DNA of 64,000 nt from contig JADCRB010000028.1 of assembly GCA_021464245.1 (NCBI GenBank), forward strand, positions 5,361,844 to 5,425,843. Reading direction: 5' to 3'. Within the stretch, counting starts at the first letter, position 1. Each line of letters opens with the position of its first letter. The DNA is from Carallia brachiata (taxonomy: Eukaryota; Streptophyta; Magnoliopsida; Malpighiales; Rhizophoraceae). This document shows positions 23,547 through 34,767 of this stretch, piece by piece. The position numbers were made by a program, and so were the translations under genes. Under the pieces are notes generated by a model. It saw only the letters and a list, made by a program, of their open reading frames with translations, did no database searches and had not been told where the DNA came from.

Positions 23547-23830
23547 TCATGCGGGCCAGGAGTTGGATTGGATTTTGAACTTGGGTTTCTGGACTGTGTT
23601 GGAACTTGAATTTTTGGGTTTTGGGCTTTGGATTGGATTTGGGTCGAGTGTTTGGGCTTCTAGACTTGGATTTTTGGACTTGGGTCGAGTGTTGGTTTGG
23701 ATTGGACTTTTGGATTTGGTTGAGTGTTTGGGTTTGAGTTTTTCAGGCTTTTGAGTTGGACTCTGAATTGGGCTCAAGTGTTTGGGTTTGGATTTTCGCT
23801 TGGTCTTTCAGATCGGGACTTCGCAACTTT
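23547..23830. repeat. Degenerate short repeats between integrase and WOX-like gene
   Basis: On the plus strand the units TTTGGGCTT, TTGGGTCGAGTG and TTGGATTTTTGGA recur many times with variation. On the coding strand this reads as a Pro/Lys/Ser-rich frame without stops (23777-23547). The same region exists at 49255-49500 next to element 2. It may be leader or promoter sequence for the cargo gene; no function can be shown. Confidence 0.5.
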
Positions 23831-23865
23831 TTTTTTTTTTTTTTTGATTTTTTTTTTAAACATAT

Positions 23866-24990
23866 TTACACATAATACTGTTTCAGAAATTTACCATTGA
23901 TTGGGCCGATTCGGACGCCTTCTTGGTCTGACAGCATGTAAGCGTTGTGAGTGTAGGCCTCCTGCACTAAGTATGGCCCGTCCCATTTGGAAGTAAGCTT
24001 GTCACCAGGCCGATGCTTCATGTTGATGGGCCGTCGCACTGCAAGAACAAGGTCTCCAACTTGAAAAGATCGAGGGCGGACCCTGCGGTTGAACGTGTTG
24101 GTGAGCCGGGCTTGGTAGCACTCAAGTTGCTGTTGTGCTTCGAGCCTCCTTTCATCGAGAGCTTCTAACTCATCCAGACGTAGGCGAGCATTCTCCTCCT
24201 GTGTGAGTCCTTCCAGAACAGCCATGCGCAGGGATGGAATCTGTGTTTCCAACGGCAGTATTGCTTCGACACCGTAGACAAGTGAGTATGGCGTCGCCTG
24301 TGTTGGAGTCCGGTAAGTTGTACGATACGCCCATAATGCCTCCGGAATTCTGTCATGCCAATCTCTTTTGGATTTAGAGACTACCTTCCGCAACAGGTTG
24401 CATAAGGTCTTGTTGAATGCTTCGGCCAAGCCATTTGCTGGGGCATTGTACATGGATGACTTGTACTGCTTGAACTTGAACTTCTCGCAGAGCTTGTCGA
24501 TTAAGCTGTTGTAGAACTGCTTACCATTATCAGTGATGATGAATCGAGGGACTCCATAGCGATAGATCAGCTGAGTCCGGATGAAATTGGCAACATGCTC
24601 CTTCTTTACCTCTCTAAGTGGAATGGCTTCAGCCCATTTTGAGAAGTAGTCGGTTGCTGCGAGGATGTACAGGTGACCCAGGGATGACTTTGGCAAGGGC
24701 CCCACTAAGTCGAGACCCCAAGCTTCAAAGGGCCAGGATGAGACAGTTGGATGCAGTGGCTCCGGTGGTTGATGTATGTAATTCGCATGAAATTGACAAG
24801 CTTGACAGTTTTAGCAAACTCAATTGAATCACGTACCATGGTTGGCCAGTAGTATCCCATCCTTCTGAGTTGGAAGTGCAACTTAGGCCCGATTGATGTC
24901 CGCCACAAACACCAGAATGTGCTTCAGTGAGAGCCTGTTTTGCCTCTTCATTGGCTAGGCAGCGAAGTAAACTCCATCAAAAGACCTTCG
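23866..24990 (-). CDS. Element 1 integrase
   Basis: The N-terminal HHCC zinc-binding region lies around 24740-24990 (HSGVCGGH and a CxxC pair in sequence homologous to element 2), and is broken by small indels. The catalytic core (24705-23866) contains D in ATDYFSKWAEA, D in IITDNGKQF and E in NGLAEAFN, the D,D(35)E set. The C-terminal part has the WDGPYLV DNA-binding (GPY/F-type) module. It joins cDNA to host DNA. The core frame is open for 279 codons. Confidence 0.92.
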
Positions 24991-25199
24991 ATACAGAGCA
25001 TCCTTGAGATATATGAAGCGGGGAGCTCGTCGTTGAATTTCTGTCTTATGACGACGATCTTCAGGCAGCTTCCCGTGCTGTAGGTAGTCAATGATTGGTT
25101 GGCGCCAATCCTCGTCCTCCGCGAGACGTACAGATACAGCGTTGGCTGCTGTAGTTTCTTCATCATCCTTTGTGGCACTATCCATTTCTGGCATACGGC

Positions 25200-25604
25200 A
25201 ACAACTGTAGCCTGGATTTCTGACTTTGCAAGAGAAGTGGCCAGGTTAGCCAACGCGTCTGCCTGAGTGTTTTCTCGTCGAGGCACATGCTCCAAGGTGA
25301 TGCTTTCAAATTCATCCATTAGCTGTCGAGCACGTTGATGGTAAGGCGCAAGGTCCTCTTTCTTCACGTCATACAATCCTGTAAGTTGGTTGATGACGAG
25401 CTGGGAATCTCCATGGACTTCTATAGTTGGAATCTTCATATCGACAGCCATTTGAAGACCAATGATCAAAGCCTGGTATTCAGCAACATTATTTGAACAT
25501 AACTCACCGAGAATGATAGCATATGGTAGTATTTGTCGTTGAGGAGTGACAAACACTATGCCGGCACCAGCACCATCACGCCTTGCTGCACCATCAAAGA
25601 ACAT
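25200..25604 (-). CDS. Element 1 second (archaeal-type) RNase H
   Basis: Reads MFFDGAARRDGAGAGIVF, then NNVAEYQALIIGL, VHGDSQLVINQL and ENTQADALANLA. These supply the D, E, D and D catalytic acids of an RNase HI fold. This domain is additional to the usual RNase H that follows RT, and is known in the Tat lineage of Ty3/gypsy. It follows the RT/RNase H frame with a frame step at about 25560-25604. Confidence 0.85.
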
Positions 25605-26900
25605 CGTCCATGGTGGTGTGTCTCAATGTAAAAGACCTCTTCATCTGGAAGATCATCTGTGAACTCCCAATCTGACGGAACAGGGTGATCTGCAAGGAAG
25701 TCTGCTAGAGCTTGTCCTTTGACTGCTTTTTGAGGCACGTAGACAATGTCGTAGCTTTGTAGGATTACTGCCCACTTGGCAAGTCGTCCTGACAAGATTG
25801 GTCTGGATAAGATATATTTGACAGGATCAGCTCTGGCAATGAGACGTACCGTGTGAGCTTGCATGTAGTGCCTCAGCTTGTCAATGGCAAAGAACAGTGC
25901 TAGACATGTCTTTTCAATGGGCGAATAACTCAGCTCCGGACCGTTTAGTGTTCTGCTCAAGTAGTACAGGGCAACTTCCTTTCCCTGCTCGTTTTCCTGT
26001 GCAAGCAAGGCTCCCAAAGATCTTTCCTGCGCTGCAATGTAGAGAATCAACGACTTTCCTTGAATTGGAGCACCTAGGACTGGATTGGAAAGGTACTTCT
26101 TTATGCTCTCAAAGGCTTTGCTGCAAGCTTCGTCCCACTCGAAGTTGACATCCTTCTTCATCAACCGATGGAAAGGTTGACATCTCCCAGCTAAATTGGA
26201 GATGAAACGGCGAATGTAGGCCAGCTTTCCTTGTAGACTTCGCAGCTCGTGCAGGTTTTTAGGTTCAGGCATCTTTTGAATTGCCTCAACCTTTGACTGA
26301 TCAACTTCGATTCCACGATGGCGCACCACGAACCCAAGAAACTTTCCTGATGTGACACCGAATGCGCACTTGAGAGGGTTCATTTTGAGCTGATGCCTCC
26401 GAAGTCTTTCGAACACTGTCTTGAGATCCTCGAGGTGGTCTTTGCGCTTCTTAGTCTTTACAACTAAGTCATCAACATAACATTCTACAATCTTGTGCAG
26501 CATGTCATCAAAAATTTTTTGCATAGCACGTTGATAAGTGGCGCCAGCATTTTTCAATCCAAACGGCATAACTTTGTAGCAGTATATACCTTTTGGGGTG
26601 CGGAATGCTGTCAACTCCTCGTCTTCTGGTGCCATTCTGATTTGGTTATAGCCTGAAGAACCATCCATGAAGACAATGCTTCGTGACCCGTTGTTGCATC
26701 GACTGTGATCTCCGTTATGGGCAACGGAAAGTCATCTTTCGGGCAGGCCTTGTTAAGATCTCGAAAATCAACACATACCCTCAACTGTCCATTCTTCTTT
26801 CTTACCGGGACAATGTTGGCAATCCACGTTGGGTAGGTGACCTCTCGGATGAAGCCAGCATTGATCAGCTTGTTCACCTCCTCCTCGATTTGTGGAATGA
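25605..26900 (-). CDS. Element 1 reverse transcriptase and gypsy RNase H
   Basis: RT begins with NAGFIREVTYPTWIANIV and VCVDFRDLNKACPKD, then has YCYKVMPFGLKNAGATYQ and the catalytic YVDD box (CYVDDLVVKTK). The tether/RNase H part reads LILYIAAQERSLGALLAQ to VKGQALADFLADHP. The frame steps once near 26665. Its role is copying element RNA to DNA in virus-like particles. Confidence 0.93.
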
Positions 26901-27840
26901 GTTCCGGGCGGAACCGTCGTTGTGGCTGCTTGACAGAACGACACCCTTCTTTACTGCTAGACGATGCACCGCAATTTTTGGGTCAAGTCCAGGCATTTCT
27001 TTGTAACTCCATGCGAACACGTCCCTGTATTGACTTAATACCTGAACATATTCTTGCTCTTCTTCTGCAGTAAGTAAAGCACTTACAAATGTAGGTCGAG
27101 GATCTTCCGGAGAGCCAAGATTGACCTCCTTGAGTTCATCAACAGTTGCTTGGCCACCATCTTCAAGTTCCGGGGGAGCCTCCTTCACTTCACCATCTGA
27201 TGAGTCGGAATCAGCCTCCTCGCTAATTGTGACATGAAATGCAGAACCTCTGACTTCACCTTCTTTGTTTGACTGGATAAGCCTGTCTTGTTTGGTGGTG
27301 GTGGTGATGGCACGTGCATCAGCTGCTCGGCTTCGGCTCTTTAGCGTGATCCGCACAGGTGACTTCTCCTGATAGCCTAAGCCAGGTCGGGACTGTGATG
27401 TTTGAGAAGCGGCGCCATGTGTGGATCGCAGCGTACCCATTGTGCTCGAGTTTGAGAAGTCATAGCCCACCTTGGCCAAAAGCTTGTATGCATTAGGATC
27501 AAATCCTTCATGTGTTCTCTTTCTGGAAGTGAGCCGCCTTCGACTGCCCCCGTGTGGGTTTGACGAAGCCTTTTAATGGTTTTGAAGACAAAACCGGCTC
27601 AATCTTTGGTATCGGCAGAGTGTAAGTCTCCTTCAGGTTGTGCAGCTCCTTTGTTTTGGGTTGGCTATGACCTTGCTCCTGTTTAAGATCAATACAATAA
27701 GAGAAAGGGGGTTGACCTTCTGAGCGTCGTGACTTCGGCACATAGCGTAGGACTGGAGTGGAGCTTGAAGATGCAACATCCTTCGGACGGTTCAGCAGGC
27801 TGTGGCAGCTTTTCATTTGTTGGAGCCTGGGGTTGGGCAT
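26901..27840 (-). CDS. Element 1 protease-RT linker region of pol
   Basis: Contains a segment matching sequence ahead of RT in the other copies (AKVGYDFSNSSTMGTL), a Ser/Glu/Asp-rich stretch (SEEADSDSSDGEVKEAPPEL), and TFVSALLTAEEEQEYVQVL leading into RT. No enzyme motif is present. Several frame steps relative to the other copies are visible. Confidence 0.7.
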
Positions 27841-28380
27841 TGGCAGGTTCTTCGACAGCTTTTCCCTTTTTGTGGATGCCCCCAGTCCAAGTAGCTTTTG
27901 ATGGAATGATCTCCGGATTGTCTGTGTCGGTAGAAGACTGCATCCGCCAAATGTGATTCAGCATCATCGAACGGCTTTAAGTCAGCATTGACCTTTTGAA
28001 CGCCACCATTGTAGTACTTGAAGCACTGATGCAGGCTTGAGAGCACAACTCCATTTCCATGAATCCACGGTCGTCCTAGCAACATCTTATATGTGGTACG
28101 TGCATCAATCACGTGAAATAGAGTGCTAGAAGTGAGATTACCGATAGTTAGCTCCAAGCGAATCATCCCAATTGCTTTCTGTCCTCCTTGATTAAAGCCA
28201 TGAATCATCAAGCGGCTGTCTGATAATTCATCAACCGATGCCGAGCTCCTTTATGGTGGATTTTGGGATAATATTGACTGCTGAGCCATCGTCGATCAGA
28301 ATACGTCGACCTTCTGTTCTTTCACATAGCCTGATACATACAGCGGCCGATTGTGGGGTTTGGACCCCAGCAGGAGATCC
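27841..28380 (-). CDS. Element 1 retroviral-type aspartic protease
   Basis: The reading LLLGSKPHNRPLYVSGY leads to a DGSAVNI active-site stretch at about 28260-28290, followed by HGFNQGGQKAIGMIRLEL and YKMLLGRPWIH. The D-G-S triad in place of D-T/S-G is usual in this lineage. The frame breaks near 28211 and 28310 in this copy; element 2 has the region open in one frame (53379-54212). Confidence 0.8.
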
Positions 28381-30339
28381 TCATCTGAAAATGAGATAGC
28401 AGAGTAACATCCGACGTGATTTGGCCGTCTGTTGCTCCGCTGAGTTAGAATCATTTGATGGCTGAGATTCAGCCGAGGTCTGGAGAGTATTGCCGACTTG
28501 ATTTTGCCACACTTCTGTTGATTGCAAAGCTATAAACAGCTGAGGGTTAGCGAGAAGGGTTTGGAGAGCTTCATATACCTTCTCCGTTGTCGACTTTTTG
28601 TTGTCGAGCGGCTCCTCCTTACGGTGTGTCACTTCTTCTGATGGTTTTGAAGTGATGGTGGTCTGGTTTGCAGAGGTTATGCCTTCCTGGTCCAGAATGA
28701 TTTTATTCTGGCTTTTGAGCTTCATGATTAGCTCCTTCAGGACGAAACACTTCTCGGTTGGATGACTTACTATCCGGTGATATTTGCAGAATCTCGGATC
28801 GCTGACTCGATCCTTTTCATTCGACCGCTTGCACTCTGGGAGTTCGATCAGCTTCGCCTCCAGGAGTTGGTCAAGGATGTCAGGAACGTCTGAGTCGAGG
28901 AATGGATACTGCTTCTGCTCCAACTCTCGCAATGTCACCTTCCGCATTTCCTGTTGTTTTGGCTGAGTTATTTGGGTCGGAGGATTTACCTTGGCTTTAG
29001 ATCCCACTTTTACTGGTGCGGCTTCAACAGTCATCACTTCTTTTCCTTTTCCGGAGCTGTTGGGTTTCTTAATCTCCCTTCTGCCCCCTTGCTGGTCCAA
29101 CTGGATGGGAACCGTGCCTCCGGAAGTTTGGATGCTTATCTCCATATCATGTGCGCGGGTCGCCAGTTCTTCGAAAGTTCGGGGTTTGACACCCTGCAGG
29201 ATGTATAACAGCTCCCAATGCATTCCCTGGATGCACATCTCTACGGCAGAAGTCTCCGTCAGACGATCTTTGCAATCCAAGCTGAGGGCACGCCATCTGT
29301 TGATGTATTCGACAACGGGCTCTCCTTTTCTTTGTTTGGTGCTGGTAAGCTCCATCATACTTACCGTCCTTCGAGTGCTGAAAAATCTGTTGAGGAACTC
29401 TCGTTGTAGCTGTTCCCAACTGTCGATCGATTCTGGTTCAAGATTTATGAACCAGGTGAAAGCGGTCTCTCTGAGTGAACGAACAAACTGCTTCACCAAG
29501 AGATCTCCATAAGTCCCTGCGTTGTTGCAGGTTTCAACGAAGTGGGCGATGTGCTGTTTGGGATCGCCTCGTCCGTCGAATTGTTGAAATTTGGGCGGCT
29601 GGTAGCCCAAGGGCATGTTGAGACTTTCGATCCGTCTGGTGTACGGTTTGACGTACATCTGCGATCCTTGGAAGGATGTAGCTTGTTGCAGTCGGATCGT
29701 ATTGGCTATCATTTCCTGCAATTGTTGAACAGATAGCGAAGCTATAGAATTTGAGGGTGGCAGCTGTGTAGAACTACCTGGTCGCTTTTCTGGCAGGGAA
29801 GACGTCGGCTGGTGGTGGCTTCTGGAGTGAAACCGGGTGGATATGGTTGCTCCTCGCGGATTTCGGGATCAACTTGGATCGGAGCTTTTCCTTTGAGAGC
29901 TGCGATCTGTTGATCTTTTTCCTCCACGACTCTGATCAGCTGTAAAATTTTGTTCTCCAATTCTGAAATCCTTTCCCTCTGTGCTGGTTGTGTTGGTCAT
30001 CATGACGGCAACAGATGAGGCTCCGGGAAAGACTGGGGAAGAAAACTCTTCTGATTCTTCTGTGTGAGTCGGATTTTGTTGAGCAGGCTTCGTCGTGTTG
30101 CCCCCGATTTCGATCGGGGTGGGGGATCGACTCCTCCATGCGGTAAGAGAGTCAGAGGAGAGATCCGGTTGTGCGAGCTGTGGACTCTCCATTTCGATAT
30201 TTTTTTGGGTTTGGACGGCAAGAAATTGTGTCCGTCCCCGGGTTTCTGGACCTGCGTACCCAGGTAGGGTAGTTGATGCAGGCAATGGAGCCGTTGCCTT
30301 CTTTTTTGTGGCAGCAGTTGTACTCCTTTTCGGTGCCAT
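28381..30339 (-). CDS. Element 1 gag
   Basis: Starts MAPKRSTTAATKKKA at 30339. The N-terminal part is Ser/Thr-rich; after a step near 29930 it reads LIRVVEEKDQQIAALKGKAP, a short coiled coil. From 29721 there is a 446-codon frame with the retrotrans_gag core (FDGRGDPKQHIAHFVE, AFTWFINLEPESIDSWEQL, FSTRRTVSMMELTSTKQ). Near its end FCKYHRIVSHPTEKCFVLKE places Cys and His residues like a variant zinc knuckle. Gag forms the particle shell. Confidence 0.9.
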
Positions 30340-30358
30340 TTGATATACTGAATACCTG

Positions 30359-30480
30359 TAAAATTTTTTTTTTTTTTTACTTTTTACTTTTACTTTTTTT
30401 TTTTACTTTTTACTTTTTACTTTTTTTTTTCTCTCGGCTCCCCTTTTACCTCTTTTTTTTTTTTTAGGAACAAGAGATGA
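30359..30480. repeat. T-rich TACTTTT repeats in the element 1 leader
   Basis: Between the primer-binding site and the gag start the plus strand has repeated TTTTACTTTTTACTTT units. The coding strand therefore has an A-rich leader with AAAAGTA units. The same tract, longer, is at 58298-58476. Confidence 0.85.
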
Positions 30481-30491
30481 GAGGTGAAGTT

Positions 30492-30509
30492 GTTCCACCG
30501 AGCGTGCCA
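30492..30509 (-). promoter_or_regulatory. Element 1 primer-binding site
   Basis: On the minus strand TGGCACGCTCGGTGGAAC begins six bases inside the 5' LTR. It starts with TGG, as required to pair with a tRNA CCA end. Element 2 has TGGCACGCTCGGTGGGAC at the same position. I cannot assign the tRNA from memory. Confidence 0.75.
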
Positions 30510-30515
30510 AAAATT

Positions 30516-31163
30516 TGTAAAGCGTAAATTTCGAGCCTAAAAACAATTAAACTCGAAAATACAAAAATAAATTACAAATAAAAATTGTAAAAGAAAAGAA
30601 AATTTACGTGGGGTCGATCTCCGTAGATCCTCCGATTAGTGTTCCTTTTTTTTTTTGACTCTGTCAAGGGCTGCACGAGCTTGATCTGGACAGAAATAAT
30701 TTCCACCGCTTTTTCTTGAACTGGATAGACTGAAACTGTATCTGATTTGGATATTTTGACTACGTTTAGGAACCGTAGAGATTTGATCTGAGCCGATCTG
30801 GATTAATTTCACCGAGGGTCGAATGGACTTGTTCTCGATGAGTTGCCTGAATTTTGCTGAGGGCCGTATGAGACTTAATCCCAGCCGGATTTGCAATATT
30901 TCGATTTTTTTTTTTAGTATCTCTCTGTTTTTTTTTTCTTTTTTTTTTTTCTTGCGCGCTTCGCTGCTGGCTTCTTTTTTTTTTCTTCTTTTTCTTCTGC
31001 TGCCATTTGCTTCAATTTGAGGAGGCCATTTATAGGCCTCCCCGACCTGCTGCCACCAACCAATTGGTTGGTGGCATTAAAGGTTGGCAGCTGCCAACCT
31101 TTACTTCAAGGTTGGCGGCTGCCAACCAAGATTTTTTTTTTTTTTTTAAATTATTAGTTTACA
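30516..31163 (-). repeat. Element 1, 5' LTR
   Basis: Starts TGTAAAGCG and ends TTTACA on the plus strand, followed by the GTAAG duplication. It is nearly identical to 21238-21904; most of the length difference comes from homopolymer tracts. It carries the same palindromes, at 31052-31075 and 31080-31101. It would hold the promoter for the minus-strand transcript. Confidence 0.95.
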
Positions 31164-31168
31164 GTAAG
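31164..31168. repeat. Target site duplication GTAAG (right)
   Basis: Exact copy of 21233-21237, directly abutting the right LTR. Confidence 0.95.
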
Positions 31169-34100
31169 ACAATTGTCATTAAACTAAATTTGTGAAACTA
31201 CTATCATATTTTAGTTATTAGTCTATGAAATGTTAATAAAAAAAAGGATTGTAGGACTAAAAATATCGTAAGAGTGTAAACACTCTAAGAAACAAACTCT
31301 CAAATCATCCCACAATTTGTAGTAGAGTTGAAGGAGAGCACCTCCCCAAAGGGACAAAGCTCCTTTCTACCACTCAGACAACTGCCGAGTGGCTACTATA
31401 GTATCTTGGTTAACAAGATAATGTATTATTATTAAGAAAAAGTAAAACAGAAGGCAGATGAATTACAATATACAAAATCGAGGGTAGATGGCGTCTACTT
31501 TTGAAATAACTCCAACCCACATGAATCACGATGTAGAAAGCTTTAGTTATCATTTTCTTTATGATTGGCCTAGTAGAAGTTGACTGATTCCTGACGGCAA
31601 AGCCCTACACACAATTCTGGGAAAGATGTTTTTGCCGATGGCTGCAATAAACATTAGATCCAACAAGAAGATGCTCATCTTGAAAAGCATATCCTGTCAG
31701 CTGCACTCATGCCTACCTTCAATCTTTTTAGTCACATAAATTTTTGGGCAAATATGCTTCCAAAAGTATTCTAATAATTAGAATTTGAAATTTTATTATA
31801 AAAATTTCATGTTTTAATTTTGAGAATAAGTGTGAGATTTATGAGAAAATTAGAATTACCCTACTTAATTATGAGACTCATAATAATATCTAAATGAAAA
31901 AAAAAAAATCCAGGCAAACATAATTTAAATATAAATAAATCATATAGAGACATGAAAGGGGTGGGCCATGACTCATCCAATACTACCCCATTACAACATG
32001 AGTGGAAAGAGCCTTTGCATCAAGGAAAATGATGAATAATGATAATTGAAAGGGTCATTATAAGTTGAGCAAACATTGTCAAACATTTTCCACTCTTGTA
32101 GACATCAAAGGGGTTGCTTGTGCATGCACTTCCATGTTGCGGACTTTTCCAGGAATGGGATTTTTTGGAAGGCAATTTTTATTATAGCAGCAATATTTAT
32201 CAACAAGCAACCAATTTTTTATCCACTAGTAGCAGGACCTGAACTGCTGGAACTAAAAGTTCTGATGCTTTACTACAAAACCAGTAATAATCCACAGGCT
32301 ATCAATTAATTTCTTAATCCTTATCCTATCTAGATTTCGATAAAATATGCTTGCAAGAACCAGATAACATGCTAATGTTCGTTAAATAGCCAGCATATTC
32401 TATGTTTCAGAGAGCATTTGTTAACACTCAGCATCTCCTAAGGTCTTTACTCTATTAAAAAGACCCAAAGCTATATAGACATATCCACCACCAAAATAAG
32501 AATCCATATCATAGTAAGTATGACTATTTAATTATCAACTAGTCACCTGATGAGTCTCTGAAAATAAAAATCAAGTGGTGGGTCAATTCTAATTTTGTAT
32601 TCATTTTAAAACTTGAGAATTCGGTAATTGTTAAAATAGTTCAAAACAATATTCCTTATCATTTTTCATTCTCTAATTGCTTGACTACTAATACTGGCTC
32701 TAAAAGACAAAGAAAAAGGTAAAAGAGAACGCCTTATTTAAATTTAAATGCTTAATTAGCTGAAATGAAAAGGGCAGGTTTCGATTCTTGTCATCTTTTA
32801 CAATTTTTGTACTTCTATTGCTAGGGGTAGGAGTCCTCTTTTTACCTTTTTTTTTTTTTTTTCCTTGTCGTCTTCACAAAAGATTTGAGTGTTGGACCCT
32901 TGAGTTCCTCGGTGGCTTAAGTATCCAAAGTCACCCATAACTTTTGTCACCGTCAAATGTTGTAGGCTTCTGGGGTTGGTCCAAAAATAAAAAGCCATCA
33001 GCAAAGCCGCCCCCGTTAAACTACTGAAGTTTGGACTTTGCACGTAACCACAATTCCAACCACATTTGAAACAGCCCCACTTGGTTTTTATGATTTGGAT
33101 TGGAGAACCGGACAAAGCTTAGGGTGGGATACGGGCAATGGTTCAGCATTCTTATGTAGCGAGATGACAGGACACAAATAAGATGCAAATATAAGCATCT
33201 GAAATGAAGACATTCGAAATAACATGTCTCAAAGGATGAATAGATCTTTGACTATTCCCCAGACTTGGACTCGGCTGGCAAGTTGCGATGCATCTGACTA
33301 TTCTCCCGACCGGCAAGCAGCGATTTAGCTGTTTGTCCACTTCTTACTATCTATAATCCCATTTATGGTACCTTTGGATTTCCTATCGGGAAAAATTAGA
33401 TAGCAAAACTTAAAGAGTAATATGGGATTTTTTTTTTTTTGAGACTTTCTAAACTTAAAATTACTGATCTTACAAATTAAAAAAAAAGTAAAAGTAATAC
33501 AATTATTTTTTTTTCGATTTTTTAAAATTTAAACCAATTAGTTGGAAGAGATGAGAACAGTTAGAAAAATTGAGGGCTCGAATGTTAAACCTCTCATTTA
33601 CTGACATATTATTAATACCATTTGAGTTATAAGTTCACGATAAATAATACAATTATTTTACTACCCTCATTTTGCTACCATATTGTTCCCTTGGAATTGC
33701 TATGCAGTTGTGCTCTTTCTATTTTTTTGCATTTTTTGGACGGAAGAACAAATCTTGTATAGAGGAGAGGGAGGAGAAGGAGGGACGCACCACTCTGTAC
33801 GAGGCCATTGCTTCATGCCAACTTGTAATTCAACAGCACAAAAAAAAAAAAAAAAAGGGAAAATAAGCATAAGTTTAGAGTTCAAACTTCAAACTTGAAA
33901 ATTAACAATGTAAGCCTCCAACTAATGAACTAATCAAACTATGTATAGTGTTCTATCTCTTTCTATTTTTATTTTTTTTTGGTAAATATCTCTTTCTATT
34001 TTTAGTTAATACATCGGAATCTGAAAATTGTGTTTTAATTGGCCCATTGTTCGTTGCGCATGAACAACATGACTTTGCGTTCGGTGTTTGTGCGTCATCC

Positions 34101-34269
34101 ATATTCTGCATACCATTTGGAACCTTTCTGGCCCCAAGGGCCACAGGGGTTTTCCGCAGCCCATAATAGTTAATGGGTTTGTTTTTCTGCCTTGTCTCAT
34201 AAAACTTTGACATGATACCGGAAGTCCTCTTCTATTGGGTCTTTTTCAGTTTAAACTGATTTAATTAGG
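31169..34269. other. Intergenic DNA right of element 1
   Basis: AT-rich with several short frames but none with a recognisable domain. Somewhat more balanced sequence at 31310-31420, 31500-31720 and 32870-33350 might be remnants of older elements. A minus-strand frame of 105 codons at 32798-33115 shows no known motif, and its C-terminus is encoded by a poly-T tract. Confidence 0.4.
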
Positions 34270-34277
34270 ACTTAATG

Positions 34278-34759
34278 CATGGTTGTGAAAATTAGATCGG
34301 ATCGGTCGATCTAATCGGTTGAATTGAGGATCGGCCGATAGTTTGATCTGACTTAAAGTAAAAATTAATTGTGAAACTCGGACCGGCCAGAACCGATCAA
34401 AACCAGTGAAGAACCGGTCAAAATCGGTAAAAATCGGACCAGTCTAACCGGTTCAAGTAAAATATAAAAATATAAAAATTTTAATTTGATCCCAAAATTT
34501 GTTTAAATTATAATTTGAGTTCTAAATTTATTAAAATTTTTAATTTAACCCTAAATTTATCAAAACTTTCAATTTAATTCTTAAAACTAAAAAACTTAAT
34601 ATTTAAGTACTATATATATATATATATATATATTATTTATTTATTTAAATTACTTTTATACATATATATTATTAAATACTGGTTCGACCGGTTCAACCGG
34701 TTGAATTTTGACCCACTAATATTTTCGATTCGATATCCGGTCTGGTTCTAACAACCTTG
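34278..34759. mobile_element. hAT-like MITE, 482 bp
   Basis: The left end CATGGTTGTGAAAATTAGAT and the reverse complement of the right end CAAGGTTGTTAGAACCAGAC form terminal inverted repeats, extended by the subterminal CGGATCGG and AACCGGTT motifs. It is flanked by the exact 8-bp duplication ACTTAATG (34270-34277 and 34760-34767). An 8-bp duplication and a CA.GG start fit the hAT superfamily. The interior has repeated ACCGGTT / GACCGG motifs and a TA microsatellite at 34611-34632. There is no coding capacity. Confidence 0.72.
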
Positions 34760-34767
34760 ACTTAATG

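Larger units (their letters stand above)
21238..31163 (-). mobile_element. Full-length Ty3/gypsy (Tat-type) LTR retrotransposon, element 1
   Basis: A 9.9-kb element flanked by the GTAAG duplication, with LTRs of 667 and 648 bp that begin TG and end CA. Reading on the minus strand, the order is 5' LTR, primer-binding site, gag, protease, reverse transcriptase, RNase H, a second (archaeal-type) RNase H, integrase, an extra region of about 2 kb, then 3' LTR. The RT-RNaseH-INT order is Ty3/gypsy. The second RNase H and the extra 3' region are hallmarks of the Tat lineage. The LTRs differ at only a few positions, so insertion is fairly recent. The open frames are interrupted several times, so this copy is probably not autonomous as assembled. 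The extra region carries a WOX-like homeobox gene. Confidence 0.95.

Noticed and set aside
28991..29512. Plus-strand frame of 173 codons opposite gag
   Set aside because: Shadow of the gag frame on the opposite strand; no independent signal.
32798..33115. Minus-strand frame of 105 codons with several Cys and Trp
   Set aside because: No domain recognised and its Lys-rich end is encoded by a poly-T tract.
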